DNA of 64,000 nucleotides from Thermovirga lienii DSM 17291 (GTDB taxonomy: Bacteria; Synergistota; Synergistia; Synergistales; Thermovirgaceae), in contig CP003096.1 in assembly GCA_000233775.1 (NCBI GenBank), positions 62,001 to 126,000 on the forward strand, written 5' to 3'. Shown piece by piece: positions 41,736-50,200 of the stretch (position 1 is its first letter; each line of letters opens with the position of its first letter). Under the pieces are notes generated by a model. It made no database searches. It was not told the DNA's origin and saw nothing but the letters and a program-made list of their open reading frames with translations. Both the position numbers and the translations under genes were made by a program.

Positions 41736-42910
41736 GAATAGTTAAGGAAATAGAATTTGAAGCCAAAACGGAAAAGGAAGCATTCGACAAAGTAAGACAG
41801 AGGCTGGGAAGTGACGGTGTAATATTGTCAATCCAGACAGTGAAAGTACCTTTTTTCCTGCCCTTTTTGAAGAAAACCAAATTAGTAGTTAGGGCAGGCA
41901 TAGTGGAGGAGGAAAAGAAACCGTCATACAGCTCTGTGGATAGGGAGTTGGAGAGAAAACAGATAGAGGTTTTTAAGGCTCTCTTGGAGTTCAAGGGTAA
42001 TCTAGGGGGCAAAGAAAAAATAAGGGGCAGGACCCTGGAGGAATTGGCAGAAAATGTGGAGGATGAGGTGGAGATAGCCCTATCTCAACCTTCTTTCGGT
42101 TCGAAGGGTGGTAGGGATCCTTTCCCGCCCAAGAAGCAGGAAAGTTCCCTCAGGTTGAAGGAGGTTTTGGAGGGCGAAATTCCCACATCGGTTTTGTCCC
42201 ATATTTTCGGGGAAGCATTGGAGGAAGATGTGCCTATTTCTCTTTGGATGAATAGAGAGAAGGAAGGCTTCTTCATGAGCAAAGGAGAAGGTTCCCTCAT
42301 GGAGGCTTTGGGTGGCAGAAAGATCATGATAGTTGGACCCACAGGTGTTGGGAAAACTACAACCATAGCCAAGATAGCGGCATTGGCTATCCAGGAAGGG
42401 CTCCCGGTGGTGCTTTTGTCCTCGGACAATTACCGTGTTGCCGCAGTGGAGCAGATAAGGACTTACGCCAGGGTTTTGAACGTGCCTTTGGAAGTGATCA
42501 ACACTGGCTCCGAGTTGGTGCCTATCTTGAGAAACTATCCTGAAGAGTCGCTGTTCATCATGGATACCGCAGGGCATGGATTCAGGGAGTCTGATCGGTT
42601 GTCTCACATAAAGGGTGTTTACGAGCATTTTGTGCCTGATAAGGTGCATATTGCCGTTTCGGCTACCATGAAGTTTCAGGATGTCAAGCTAGCTTTTGAA
42701 AGCGTAAGGACTCACGTGGCTATTGATGGAGTCATATTGACAAAGGTAGATGAGACCCAAATGCCGTCCAGTTTACTTTGGGTGCCTAAGTTTATGGGGG
42801 TGCCTTTGTCGTTTGTCACCACAGGGCAGAACGTGCCGAGGGACATACATGTGGCTTCTTGTGACTTCGTGACCTCATGTTTCCTGGCGGGGGTGAACAG
42901 CGTTGTATGA
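41732..42910 (+). CDS. flhF: Flagellar placement GTPase FlhF
   Basis: A 392-residue SRP-type GTPase that sets flagellar position and number. The N-terminal B domain (VKEIEFEAKTEKEAFDKVRQ, RLGSDGVILS) is followed by a variable region and the NG domain with IVGPTGVGKTTTIAKIAALA, SSDNYRVAAVEQIRTYARVL, MDTAGHGFRESD and ILTKVDETQMPSSLL. In the usual DTAGR motif, H replaces R. It overlaps cheR by 4 bp and flhG by 8 bp. Confidence 0.94.
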   Translation: MRIVKEIEFEAKTEKEAFDKVRQRLGSDGVILSIQTVKVPFFLPFLKKTKLVVRAGIVEEEKKPSYSSVDRELERKQIEVFKALLEFKGNLGGKEKIRGRTLEELAENVEDEVEIALSQPSFGSKGGRDPFPPKKQESSLRLKEVLEGEIPTSVLSHIFGEALEEDVPISLWMNREKEGFFMSKGEGSLMEALGGRKIMIVGPTGVGKTTTIAKIAALAIQEGLPVVLLSSDNYRVAAVEQIRTYARVLNVPLEVINTGSELVPILRNYPEESLFIMDTAGHGFRESDRLSHIKGVYEHFVPDKVHIAVSATMKFQDVKLAFESVRTHVAIDGVILTKVDETQMPSSLLWVPKFMGVPLSFVTTGQNVPRDIHVASCDFVTSCFLAGVNSVV

Positions 42911-43853
42911 TCAAAATTTATTTCCCTTGTTGGACGGTCCTACGTCGATCCAGGCTAAGGAATTGGAAAGGGCCATGAGGTCATCGACAGCAAGAAGGGA
43001 TGTTTCCCCCATGAAAGCCAAGTCCATCGCCGTGGTAAGTGGTAAAGGGGGAGTAGGAAAGAGTAATGTAGCCCTGAATTTGGCTTTGCTTCTGGGGGAA
43101 AGGTTCAAGACCCCCACAGTCCTGCTGGATGCCGATATAAACATGGCCAATCTGGATGTGCTTTTGGGTCTCAATGTGAGGCTCAATTTGGGACATGTGT
43201 TGAGGGAAGAACTTACCTTAAAAGAAATAATACTTCCCATCTCAGAAAGAGTATGGCTTCTTCCTGGGGGCAACGGCATTTCAGGGCTTAAAGAGGTGGA
43301 TTGGGGATCAAAGAGTGGCCTATTAAAAGATTTATATGTCCTTGACGAAAAGGCAGATGCCATAGTGATCGACACGGGAGCGGGGGTAAACAGGGATGTT
43401 TTGTTTTTCGCCATGGCTTCGGATGTGATAGTAATAGTAACAACTCCCGAACCTACGGCCTTGAAGGATGCCTATGGTTTGCTGAAGAGCTTTCTTTTAT
43501 CCTATGGGAGAGATAAGCTATCCAAGAAGGACCTGTTTTTCGTGGTTAATATGGCGCAAAGCTCGTTGGAGGCTAATGCGGCAGCGGAAAGGCTTATAAA
43601 GGTCAGCGATCGTTTTTTAGCGTTGAGTCCGAGGTACTTGGGATATCTTCCCTTTGATCCCAAGGTGGCGAAGGCAGTGAAGGAACGTAGCCCTGTGGTA
43701 AAATCGTATCCTAAAAGTTCTATGGCCAGGGCCATGGAACTTATTGTAAGCAACTTGATCACAAAATGTGGCCTAGAGGCTTCTGGAGACTCGAAGGAGC
43801 TAGCGGCTTTTGGGGCCTTCCAGAGGTTGTTGCGCAAGTTGAGGGGGGAATAG
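42903..43853 (+). CDS. flhG: Flagellar number regulator FlhG (MinD-like ATPase)
   Basis: A 316-residue ParA/MinD-type ATPase. The deviant Walker A is AVVSGKGGVGKSNVALNLAL, with TVLLDADINMANLDVLLGL and AIVIDTGAGVNRDVLFFAMA. An N-terminal segment (LDGPTSIQAKELERAMRSS) resembles the FlhF-activating helix of FlhG/YlxH, and the C-terminus is an amphipathic helix-like end. TTG at 42903, after GGGGGTGA, lies within the flhF end. Confidence 0.93.
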   Translation: MYDQNLFPLLDGPTSIQAKELERAMRSSTARRDVSPMKAKSIAVVSGKGGVGKSNVALNLALLLGERFKTPTVLLDADINMANLDVLLGLNVRLNLGHVLREELTLKEIILPISERVWLLPGGNGISGLKEVDWGSKSGLLKDLYVLDEKADAIVIDTGAGVNRDVLFFAMASDVIVIVTTPEPTALKDAYGLLKSFLLSYGRDKLSKKDLFFVVNMAQSSLEANAAAERLIKVSDRFLALSPRYLGYLPFDPKVAKAVKERSPVVKSYPKSSMARAMELIVSNLITKCGLEASGDSKELAAFGAFQRLLRKLRGE

Positions 43854-43856
43854 AGA

Positions 43857-44174
43857 GTGAATAGTTCGTTGGGTTGTCCCGATAAACTTCCTACAGCCGG
43901 CGAGATGGCCACTTGTTTGAGGGATCCCTCCAAGAAAGGGGTCTTGGAGGAGAGGATATCACGGTACTATAAAGCTCTTAGAACGTCTGTGCCCAAGCCA
44001 CCAAAGGCCGACGCAAGATTGATAAAGGAGTACAGCAAGATAATGGCGGGACTGCGCATGGAGGAAGAGGCGCTTTTTCGCATGCTTGAGGCTTTTGCTT
44101 CAGGGGATCCCCAGGGAGTAAAAAGTGCAGCAAAAAAACTCACTAACGAAATCTGGAAGGTCCAGAAAGGATAA
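43857..44174 (+). CDS. Small unassigned helical protein between flhG and cheY
   Basis: A 105-residue soluble protein, mostly helical (VLEERISRYYKALRTSVPKP, LIKEYSKIMAGLRMEEEALF, AFASGDPQGVKSAAKKL). I do not recognise a family. GTG at 43857, with GGGGGG 8 bases upstream, lies three bases after flhG. Its size and helical content would fit a small flagellar chaperone or regulator, but nothing proves that. Confidence 0.65.
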   Translation: MNSSLGCPDKLPTAGEMATCLRDPSKKGVLEERISRYYKALRTSVPKPPKADARLIKEYSKIMAGLRMEEEALFRMLEAFASGDPQGVKSAAKKLTNEIWKVQKG

Positions 44175-44214
44175 AAGAACTAGCGCAAATGAGGGTGTGA
44201 GGGAGGTATTTGAA

Positions 44215-44577
44215 GTGGCAAATATAATGGTAGTTGATGATGCGGCTTTCATGAGAATAATGATGAAGGACATCCTTGAAAAAGGCAATCATACGGTTGT
44301 TGCCGAGGCGGAGAACGGAAAGCAAGCCCTTTTGGAGTACGCGAAGACAAAACCCGATTTGGTGACGTTGGATATAACTATGCCAGAACTTGACGGGCTC
44401 AATACTCTCCTTGCCCTTAAAAAACTGGATCCCAATGCCAAAGTTGTCATGGTTAGCGCCATGGGGCAGCAAAATATTGTAATTCAGGCCATAAAAGCAG
44501 GAGCCAAGGATTTTGTGGTCAAACCCTTCCAGCCTGAAAGGGTTTTGGAGGCGGTTAACAAGGCACTTTCAAGCTGA
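44215..44577 (+). CDS. cheY: Chemotaxis response regulator CheY
   Basis: A 120-residue stand-alone receiver. The acidic pair is in IMVVDDAAFMR, the phospho-acceptor aspartate in LVTLDITMPELDG, the switch serine in VVMVSAMGQQN, and the lysine in FVVKPFQPER. GTG at 44215 has GGGAGG 8 bases upstream; the frame is open to 44125 but that part is not protein-like. It is the last gene of the orf221-flhG block and binds FliM/FliN to change rotation. Confidence 0.94.
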   Translation: MANIMVVDDAAFMRIMMKDILEKGNHTVVAEAENGKQALLEYAKTKPDLVTLDITMPELDGLNTLLALKKLDPNAKVVMVSAMGQQNIVIQAIKAGAKDFVVKPFQPERVLEAVNKALSS

Positions 44578-44578
44578 T

Positions 44579-44603
44579 GGCTAGGGTTAGTTAACTTTTA
44601 GCC
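44579..44603. terminator. Weak hairpin between convergent cheY and HD-GYP gene
   Basis: GGCTA pairs with TAGCC across GGGTTAGTTAACTTT, with a possible inner GTTA/TAAC. It overlaps the stop of the leftward gene. No long T run, so only a weak candidate. Confidence 0.3.
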
Positions 44604-45913
44604 GGTTGCTCCTCTTTTTCTTTGGATGCAAATAGGAAAGAGAAAGCTTTGTGGAGAATATCGTCAAAAGAGCGCAGGACGTATAGGTTGCTAGGTTCTT
44701 CGGTACCCAAAAGGTCTTTCCTCACCTTGCCGAGGCTAAGAGCGCCTTTGGTTTTATCTGCAAGCCCCATGGGAGAGTAGGAGCCCAGAAGGAGGGTATC
44801 CTCAGTTGGCAGGCCCATAGGGGGATTTTGGAAGGAGAAGGTTTTTCCTAGGAGATGGGTGTATTTTTCCGTGAAGGTTCCAATGATGCGTACAACGGGA
44901 TTGTCCTTCTCTTTTTTAGGGATCTCTTCTACCTGCGCAAGGATACCGTCTTTGTAGAGCAGGAAGCACCCCATGGGGAAGGGTGCCACTGCGTGGCTCA
45001 GTGCATCTATGAACCTTTTATCGAATCGTTTATCTGCACCTTGATAAAGTATCTTCAGCGCATGGTAGGGTAAAGCGGCAACATGGTATGGCCTTTCTGA
45101 GACTATGGCGTCGTATATATCGGCTATGGTTACTATCCGTACATGGTTAGGGATGGACTCCAAATCTTGGACTCCTTGAGCGCTGTATCCGCTTCCGTCC
45201 AGAAAGCGATGATGGTGGGCCACTACAGCTTTGGATAGGGGCATTAAGTTGGGAGTGTCCTTTACCATTTGGTAGCCGAAGGTGACATGCTGCTGCATCA
45301 GTTGCCACTCTTCGGGGGATAGCTTCCCGGGTTTGTTTAGCACTTTCAAGGGAATCTTGGTTTTCCCTATGTCGTGGAGTACCGCTCCCATGGCGAGGCT
45401 GTTTTTGTCCTCTTCCGTTGGTCTATATATTCCCAGGATCTCAGCAGCTCGTAGAGTAGAAAGAGATATGAGCATCACAGTCCACGAATGTTCGTGGGTA
45501 TGGTCGTCATGTCCAGACAATAACTGGAGGTTGTCCAGTATTGATGGCTCCGAGGAGAATATGGTTTCTATCAAAGGATGAATGTCGTCTGCCAGTTCCT
45601 CCACGGCCTTCTCCTCGAGACGGTCAATATGCCTGGCCTTTTTGAAGAATTGTCCCAGCTTCTGGTGAACGATTGGAGGAATGTTCTTTATGGATTCAGC
45701 GGGCTTTATGATGCCCTTGGAGGCCTCTTCGTAAGGGATCTCTATTTTTACGTATTCTATGTAGTCTCTGGCCAAGAGCCTTGTTATGTGGGAAGGGGTG
45801 AGCTTTACCCCTTTGCAAAGAAGGGGCCGTCCATGCTTATCGAAGATAGTCTCGCCTATCACTTGTCCTGGTTTTAGATCGGTTACCTTTACGTTGATGA
45901 TCATATTGGACAT
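44591..45913 (-). CDS. HD-GYP domain protein with a changed GYP motif
   Basis: A 440-residue cytoplasmic protein. The first 110 residues form a small N-terminal domain seen before some HD-GYP domains (VTDLKPGQVIGETIFDKHGR). The HD-GYP domain follows at about 115-320: DDHTHEHSWTVMLIS, VLHDIGKTKIPLKVLNKPGK, AHHHRFLDGSGYS. The GYP triad reads GYS, so c-di-GMP binding or hydrolysis may be altered. A further 110 residues follow with no known domain. AGGAG precedes the ATG at 45913. It is a single gene convergent with cheY, divergent from cheX. Confidence 0.88.
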   Translation of the reverse strand: MSNMIINVKVTDLKPGQVIGETIFDKHGRPLLCKGVKLTPSHITRLLARDYIEYVKIEIPYEEASKGIIKPAESIKNIPPIVHQKLGQFFKKARHIDRLEEKAVEELADDIHPLIETIFSSEPSILDNLQLLSGHDDHTHEHSWTVMLISLSTLRAAEILGIYRPTEEDKNSLAMGAVLHDIGKTKIPLKVLNKPGKLSPEEWQLMQQHVTFGYQMVKDTPNLMPLSKAVVAHHHRFLDGSGYSAQGVQDLESIPNHVRIVTIADIYDAIVSERPYHVAALPYHALKILYQGADKRFDKRFIDALSHAVAPFPMGCFLLYKDGILAQVEEIPKKEKDNPVVRIIGTFTEKYTHLLGKTFSFQNPPMGLPTEDTLLLGSYSPMGLADKTKGALSLGKVRKDLLGTEEPSNLYVLRSFDDILHKAFSFLFASKEKEEQPAKS

Positions 45914-45980
45914 GTCGACGACTCCTTTTAGCACATTTTTGAAGATTTCAAAGCTTGAACAACGTTGGGCACATATATTA

Positions 45981-45991
45981 ATTATATCGGC
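45981..45991 (-). promoter_or_regulatory. Candidate sigma-28 or vegetative -10 before the HD-GYP gene
   Basis: On the minus strand GCCGATAT (45991-45984) overlaps a perfect TATAAT (45986-45981), about 70 bp before the start. The -35 regions for either factor are poor, so the factor cannot be decided. Confidence 0.35.
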
Positions 45992-46077
45992 AAAACGGAC
46001 GAAAAAAAATATGTGGATATTAAACCCAGCAGTAGTATTATATGGGAAGTAGAAATAAGAGAGAACGAGGTGGCGAA

Positions 46078-46578
46078 ATGAAAGACTTGAAATTGCTTTC
46101 GGTCATGGTGCAGGCTTTTGCAGTTTCTACGGTTAAGGTATCTAAAAGTCTAGGCCTTTCCATAAAAGTGGACAAAGGTGCGATAGCTCCAGGTATCAAG
46201 TCCAAAACTGCTTGTGCTGCAGCTCTTATCGGAGTTATAGGTGAAGATTTCAAGGGATCAGTGTCTCTGCTAATAGATAATGAAGCCTTTAATTACATAA
46301 TAAAAGTAATGTCAGGGGGGATGATATCTAATCCCTCCCCTGATGATCCCATTTCCATGAGCGCCTTAGGAGAACTTACCAATATGATATGCGGTTCTGC
46401 ACTGCAGGAATTGAGTAAGAGCTACAGTAAACATGTGGATACAACCCCTCCTCAGATGTTCTCCGGAGAGAACCTAAAGTCCGTTCCCTCAGAGTCTCCG
46501 GACATAAAGTACTACACTATCCCCATGTCGTGTGACCCTGAAGGAGGTAGGTTATACTTAGTCTTGGGTTTTAGATAG
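46078..46578 (+). CDS. cheX: CheX-type chemotaxis phosphatase
   Basis: A 166-residue CheC/CheX/FliY-family protein that likely dephosphorylates CheY-P. The catalytic E-x-x-N pattern is in SALGELTNMICGSALQELSK, and the start has the CheX-like layout (AFAVSTVKVSKSLGL). The ATG at 46078 after GAGGTGG is chosen; the frame is open to 46042. It directly precedes fliP, the place where fliO often stands, but the sequence is not FliO-like because it has no membrane helix. Confidence 0.82.
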   Translation: MKDLKLLSVMVQAFAVSTVKVSKSLGLSIKVDKGAIAPGIKSKTACAAALIGVIGEDFKGSVSLLIDNEAFNYIIKVMSGGMISNPSPDDPISMSALGELTNMICGSALQELSKSYSKHVDTTPPQMFSGENLKSVPSESPDIKYYTIPMSCDPEGGRLYLVLGFR

Positions 46579-46601
46579 AGGGATATGATAGAGTCGATCT
46601 T

Positions 46602-47393
46602 GTGAAGGGAACGTCTGCACTCAACATGACTTGTAATAAAAAGATTTTTTGGTTTCTTGTGGGAATATTGGTGTTGCATCTTTTGTGTGGGGAGGCAGCC
46701 TTTGCTCAAGAAGTGCAAGGCCCTACTGTACCTTCTGTTTCCTTGAACATCAATGGCAACCAGCAAGACCTGCCTTTAACCATGCAAGTTTTTCTTCTGG
46801 TTACTCTTCTCAGTCTTGCGCCAGCGTTGGCCTTGATGGTCACAAGCTTCACCAGAATTTTGGTTGTTCTAGGTTTCCTCAGGAGTGCCATAGGGGTTCA
46901 GCAGTTGCCTCCCAACCAGGTGATTGTAACGTTGGCGATATTTTTGACCCTTTTCATAATGCGGCCCGTGTGGGAGGAAGTGTACAAGGAGGCGTACATC
47001 CCTCTACAGGAGGGACAGATAACTACGCAGGAAGCCATGGATAGAACTTTGAAGCCTGTTAGGGAGTTTATGCTAAGTCAAACCAAGGAAAAGGAACTTT
47101 CCTTGATGATATCCCTTTCCGATTTGGAAAGGCCCAACACGCCCGAAGATGTTCCCACTCTTGTTTTGCTGCCGGCTTTCATGCTCAGCGAACTTAAGAC
47201 CGCCTTTCAAATGGGAGTGGTGCTTTTCGTTCCTTTTTTGGTCATCGACATGATAGTTTCAAGCGTGCTCATGTCCATGGGCATGATAATGCTGCCGCCC
47301 ATGTTGGTTTCCTTGCCTTTCAAGGTGCTGTTGTTCGTTCTTGCTGACGGTTGGGACCTCGTGATAGTCAGCCTTGTAAAAAGTTTTAGGTAG
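46602..47393 (+). CDS. fliP: Flagellar export gate protein FliP
   Basis: A 263-residue inner-membrane export gate subunit. A signal peptide-like start (VGILVLHLLCGEAAFAQE) precedes the conserved core: LTMQVFLLVTLLSLAPALAL, SFTRILVVLGFLRSAIGVQQ, PPNQVIVTLAIFLTLFIMRP and the C-terminal FQMGVVLFVPFLVIDMIVSS. GTG at 46602 is assumed; ATG at 46626 is possible. It leads fliP-fliQ-fliR. Confidence 0.95.
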   Translation: MKGTSALNMTCNKKIFWFLVGILVLHLLCGEAAFAQEVQGPTVPSVSLNINGNQQDLPLTMQVFLLVTLLSLAPALALMVTSFTRILVVLGFLRSAIGVQQLPPNQVIVTLAIFLTLFIMRPVWEEVYKEAYIPLQEGQITTQEAMDRTLKPVREFMLSQTKEKELSLMISLSDLERPNTPEDVPTLVLLPAFMLSELKTAFQMGVVLFVPFLVIDMIVSSVLMSMGMIMLPPMLVSLPFKVLLFVLADGWDLVIVSLVKSFR

Positions 47394-47407
47394 GGAGTGC
47401 TTTAAAG

Positions 47408-47674
47408 ATGGATGGTTCTTTAGGTTCTCTGTTTAGCAGCGCCCTGTGGACGGCCATAGGTGGAGTGTTACCCATACTTTTGGCTGCCACGTTGGTTGGG
47501 TTGGCCATGGGGATTTTGCAGACCGCTACATCCATTCAGGAACAGACTTTGTCCTTTCTCCCCAAGATTTTGGTGGTGCTTTTTGTGTCTCTTTTTTGGG
47601 GAACAACGTTGTTCTCCCCGCTTTTGAAGCTTGCATCAGATATATTTGGTAACTTGGAGAGCTTCATAAAATGA
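47408..47674 (+). CDS. fliQ: Flagellar export gate protein FliQ
   Basis: An 88-residue protein with two membrane helices (ALWTAIGGVLPILLAATLVG and ILVVLFVSLFWGTTLFSPLL) and the conserved ILQTATSIQEQTLSFLPKIL. The size is typical. It lies 14 bp after fliP and 13 bp before fliR. Confidence 0.95.
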   Translation: MDGSLGSLFSSALWTAIGGVLPILLAATLVGLAMGILQTATSIQEQTLSFLPKILVVLFVSLFWGTTLFSPLLKLASDIFGNLESFIK

Positions 47675-47687
47675 GAAGAGGGGTAGG

Positions 47688-48464
47688 ATGCTGGATATAG
47701 TTCCTTTTCTCTTGTTCTTGTTTTTGGCCTCCTTGAGGTTCTTGGGGGTCATAAGTTCCCTCATTTTCTTCTCAGATGCCAGTCTGCCCATGATGGTAAG
47801 GTACTACTTGTCCCTAGCTATGGCCGTGGCATCTTATCCATCTTTATCTTCAAAGGCTTTGGACGTGTCTATTTTGTCTTCCAGCTTTACCTTTGCTTTC
47901 GGGGCCTTGGGAGAGCTTTTGGTGGGCATAATCTTGGGAGTGTTGGCCTCGAGCCCCTTATATGCCTTAAAGATTGCTGGCAGACTGGTAAGCCAGCAAA
48001 TGGGTTTTGCAATGGCTGAGGTCATGGATCCCATGTCGGAACAGAGGACTTCAGTTATCGGTCAGATGAAATATCTCATAGGTACATGGTTTTGGCTCTA
48101 CTTTGGGGGGCACCTTTTGGCAACTCAAGGGATAGTGGAGAGCTTGTCAATAATACCTGTGGGAAGCCCTGTCTTTACTTTGATATCGCTCGATGGGATC
48201 AGGCTTTGGTTTAAGGAGCTCTTCCTTCTTGCCATGAAGGTGGCATTGCCTTACTTCGGCATTTTGCTCCTTACCGAGATAGGATTGGGGTTCATAGCCA
48301 AACTGATTCCCCAGATGAACATCTTCATTTTAGGGTTTCCCGTAAAGATTCTTTTGGGACTTGTGTTTTTGGCGATACTCTCTGTTGCCGTGATAAGGTA
48401 TCTCATGCCCTTGGAGCTTGATCGCTTCATTGAGATGCTGCCCCTCTTTTGGTCCCATAGATAG
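47688..48464 (+). CDS. fliR: Flagellar export gate protein FliR
   Basis: A 258-residue multi-membrane export gate subunit (FLLFLFLASLRFLGVISSLI, LGELLVGIILGVLASSPLYA, AGRLVSQQMGFAMAEVMDP, LPYFGILLLTEIGLGFIAKL, QMNIFILGFPVKILLGLVFL). The length is normal. In many genomes flhB follows fliR; here flhB is 28 kb away and fliR ends 3 bp from a convergent gene. Confidence 0.95.
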   Translation: MLDIVPFLLFLFLASLRFLGVISSLIFFSDASLPMMVRYYLSLAMAVASYPSLSSKALDVSILSSSFTFAFGALGELLVGIILGVLASSPLYALKIAGRLVSQQMGFAMAEVMDPMSEQRTSVIGQMKYLIGTWFWLYFGGHLLATQGIVESLSIIPVGSPVFTLISLDGIRLWFKELFLLAMKVALPYFGILLLTEIGLGFIAKLIPQMNIFILGFPVKILLGLVFLAILSVAVIRYLMPLELDRFIEMLPLFWSHR

Positions 48465-48467
48465 GGC

Positions 48468-49583
48468 TCATTGACGCTTTTCTAATGTTATTTTTTCCTC
48501 TAAGAGCCACTTTCCTCGATTGCGTTTGAGCAAGCTGAAGGTTTGTTCAAGGGGCAGATGTGTCTTTGATGATACCTCCAGCTCATATCCCAGTACGTTT
48601 AGAGCGCCCGTCCTTTCCAGGTTTCTTGCTACATCTAATGGAGTCGAAGTTGGCAGCGATAGAGCTTGGGATAGCCACATAGCAGCCCCATAGGCTTTGA
48701 TCAATTGCTCGAGGGAAATATGTTCTAATATATCTTGATGGAAGTGTTTTTTTGCCCAGGATAGGGTTTTCTCTGTTGGGAGGGGGTATTGGGTGATAAC
48801 ATGTATCCCTTCTACAGGAGGCGTCTGTTCCCATTCCCAGCCGCTTGTTATAAGGAGGTCCTGCATGCCTTGTTTTTGGACGAAGGTGGCTACCCTTATA
48901 ATGTTCATGGGGTTCAAGAAAGCTAATATGTTTCCATGGCCGGTAGCCCTTCCTTCCTTTAGCGAGTTTAAGAGATTCGAGTCGTCATTGGGGTTTATTT
49001 GGAATGTTCTCACATCTTTTATGCCTTCATTTAAAAGTTTTTTGGCTGCTTCATTGCTGAGAGCCCTCGAAGTAGCATCCAATCTCTCGGCGATTAGGCT
49101 CCATTTTCGCAGATTTTGCCTTTCTGCCCAAATCCCTAAAGCCTCAAAACGCGAGGCTTCGTTCCAATTCATGTAGAAAGTATAGGCCCTTTCATGAAGG
49201 TTATCCTCCACTGGGCCTCCCCAGGGGAATATGGATGGGATTTCTTCTTCCTCCATTATTTTTGCAAGGGAAGGGAATTGGTGGGTCTTTAGAAGAAAGA
49301 CGCATGCGGTTGGTTTTTGGGATTTTATCTGCTCCAATATGTTATAGTAAGTTAATGAACCTAGAGGGCTTATGGTTAGTGTGGCTGTGATGAAAGGAAC
49401 TTTTTCCGTGGGGTCATTTAAAAGAAGCATCAAGGCTTTTGTGGCCATTTGGGTCCTTTGATTGCTCTCTGTAATGAAGAGCACTTTATTACTAGGCCCT
49501 TTTTCCGCAAAGGCCGTGGATATGTGATGGATAACTATCAAATGCAAGGACAAAACAAGCATAAAAACAAACTTTTTTAACAT
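48468..49583 (-). CDS. Periplasmic binding protein-like protein
   Basis: A 371-residue exported protein: signal peptide (FVFMLVLSLHLIVIHHISTA), then an alpha/beta layout like the type I periplasmic binding proteins of branched-chain amino acid receptors (VLFITESNQRTQMATKALML, NILEQIKSQKPTACVFLL, ADERL-like WSLIAERLDATSRALSNEAA, ATFVQKQGMQDLLITSGWEW, LIKAYGAAMWLSQALSLP). No transporter genes are next to it. It stands alone between fliR and fliL, so it might serve as a chemotaxis or motility-linked binding protein (inference). The ATG at 49583 has GGAAG upstream. Confidence 0.7.
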   Translation of the reverse strand: MLKKFVFMLVLSLHLIVIHHISTAFAEKGPSNKVLFITESNQRTQMATKALMLLLNDPTEKVPFITATLTISPLGSLTYYNILEQIKSQKPTACVFLLKTHQFPSLAKIMEEEEIPSIFPWGGPVEDNLHERAYTFYMNWNEASRFEALGIWAERQNLRKWSLIAERLDATSRALSNEAAKKLLNEGIKDVRTFQINPNDDSNLLNSLKEGRATGHGNILAFLNPMNIIRVATFVQKQGMQDLLITSGWEWEQTPPVEGIHVITQYPLPTEKTLSWAKKHFHQDILEHISLEQLIKAYGAAMWLSQALSLPTSTPLDVARNLERTGALNVLGYELEVSSKTHLPLEQTFSLLKRNRGKWLLEEKITLEKRQ

Positions 49584-49648
49584 TCAACGATCTTCCTTTC
49601 CTTTACGTTAAGCCACTAATCTAAAGGCTGTATGGCCATCATCCGATT

Positions 49649-49672
49649 CTTATACTAGTAGTAAAGTATAAG
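49649..49672. repeat. Short inverted repeat in the fliL divergent gap
   Basis: CTTATACT (49649-49656) and AGTATAAG (49665-49672), 8-bp arms with an 8-base loop, between the leftward binding protein gene and fliL. It carries TATACT on both strands and could be an operator or paired -10 boxes. Confidence 0.5.
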
Positions 49673-49715
49673 AGATGACGTCTACTTTAAACGCCAAGAG
49701 TTAGGGGGGCCTTCG

Positions 49716-50186
49716 TTGAAAGGCAAAATTAAAAAAATAGCCATTTTTGGGGGCATTATTTTAATTGTAATTGTTGTGGGAGTGGTTGCGGGGCTTTATT
49801 TCAGCGGGATAGTAGGCAAAAAACCTGCAGAAAGTCTTGACGTGGTTAAAAACAAAAGTTACCCCGTTTTCGACCTTGGGGAGTTTAGATTGTCCTTGCC
49901 GGGCGACCTTTCAGGGGACCTTCTGGCGAGTTTTGAGTTGGTTCTTGAGCTGGAGAACGAAAAGGTCCTGGAGGAGCTGAGCAAAGACGATTACTGGAAG
50001 GTGCTCTTCAGGAACGAGGTAATAGCCCAGTGTCTCATGGCTGGTAAGGATAGTTTCAAGAGCGCTGAAGGGCTACTTAGGCTTTTGGAGAGGATAGCTA
50101 TCCGGTTGAACGAGGTTGCTCCAACCTTTGAGGGCGTTGAGATGCCCATAAGAAGGGTTTTAGTGAAATCCTTTATTACCCAATAG
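49716..50186 (+). CDS. fliL: Flagellar basal body-associated protein FliL
   Basis: A 156-residue protein with one N-terminal membrane helix (IAIFGGIILIVIVVGVVAGL) and a periplasmic domain (YPVFDLGEFRLSLPGDLSG, NEVIAQCLMAGKDSFKSAEG, RLLERIAIRLNEVAP). FliL surrounds the stator and affects torque. TTG at 49716 has GGGGGG 6 bases upstream. fliM follows after 14 bp, the usual order. Confidence 0.88.
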   Translation: MKGKIKKIAIFGGIILIVIVVGVVAGLYFSGIVGKKPAESLDVVKNKSYPVFDLGEFRLSLPGDLSGDLLASFELVLELENEKVLEELSKDDYWKVLFRNEVIAQCLMAGKDSFKSAEGLLRLLERIAIRLNEVAPTFEGVEMPIRRVLVKSFITQ

Positions 50187-50200
50187 CGGGGGGAGAAAGC

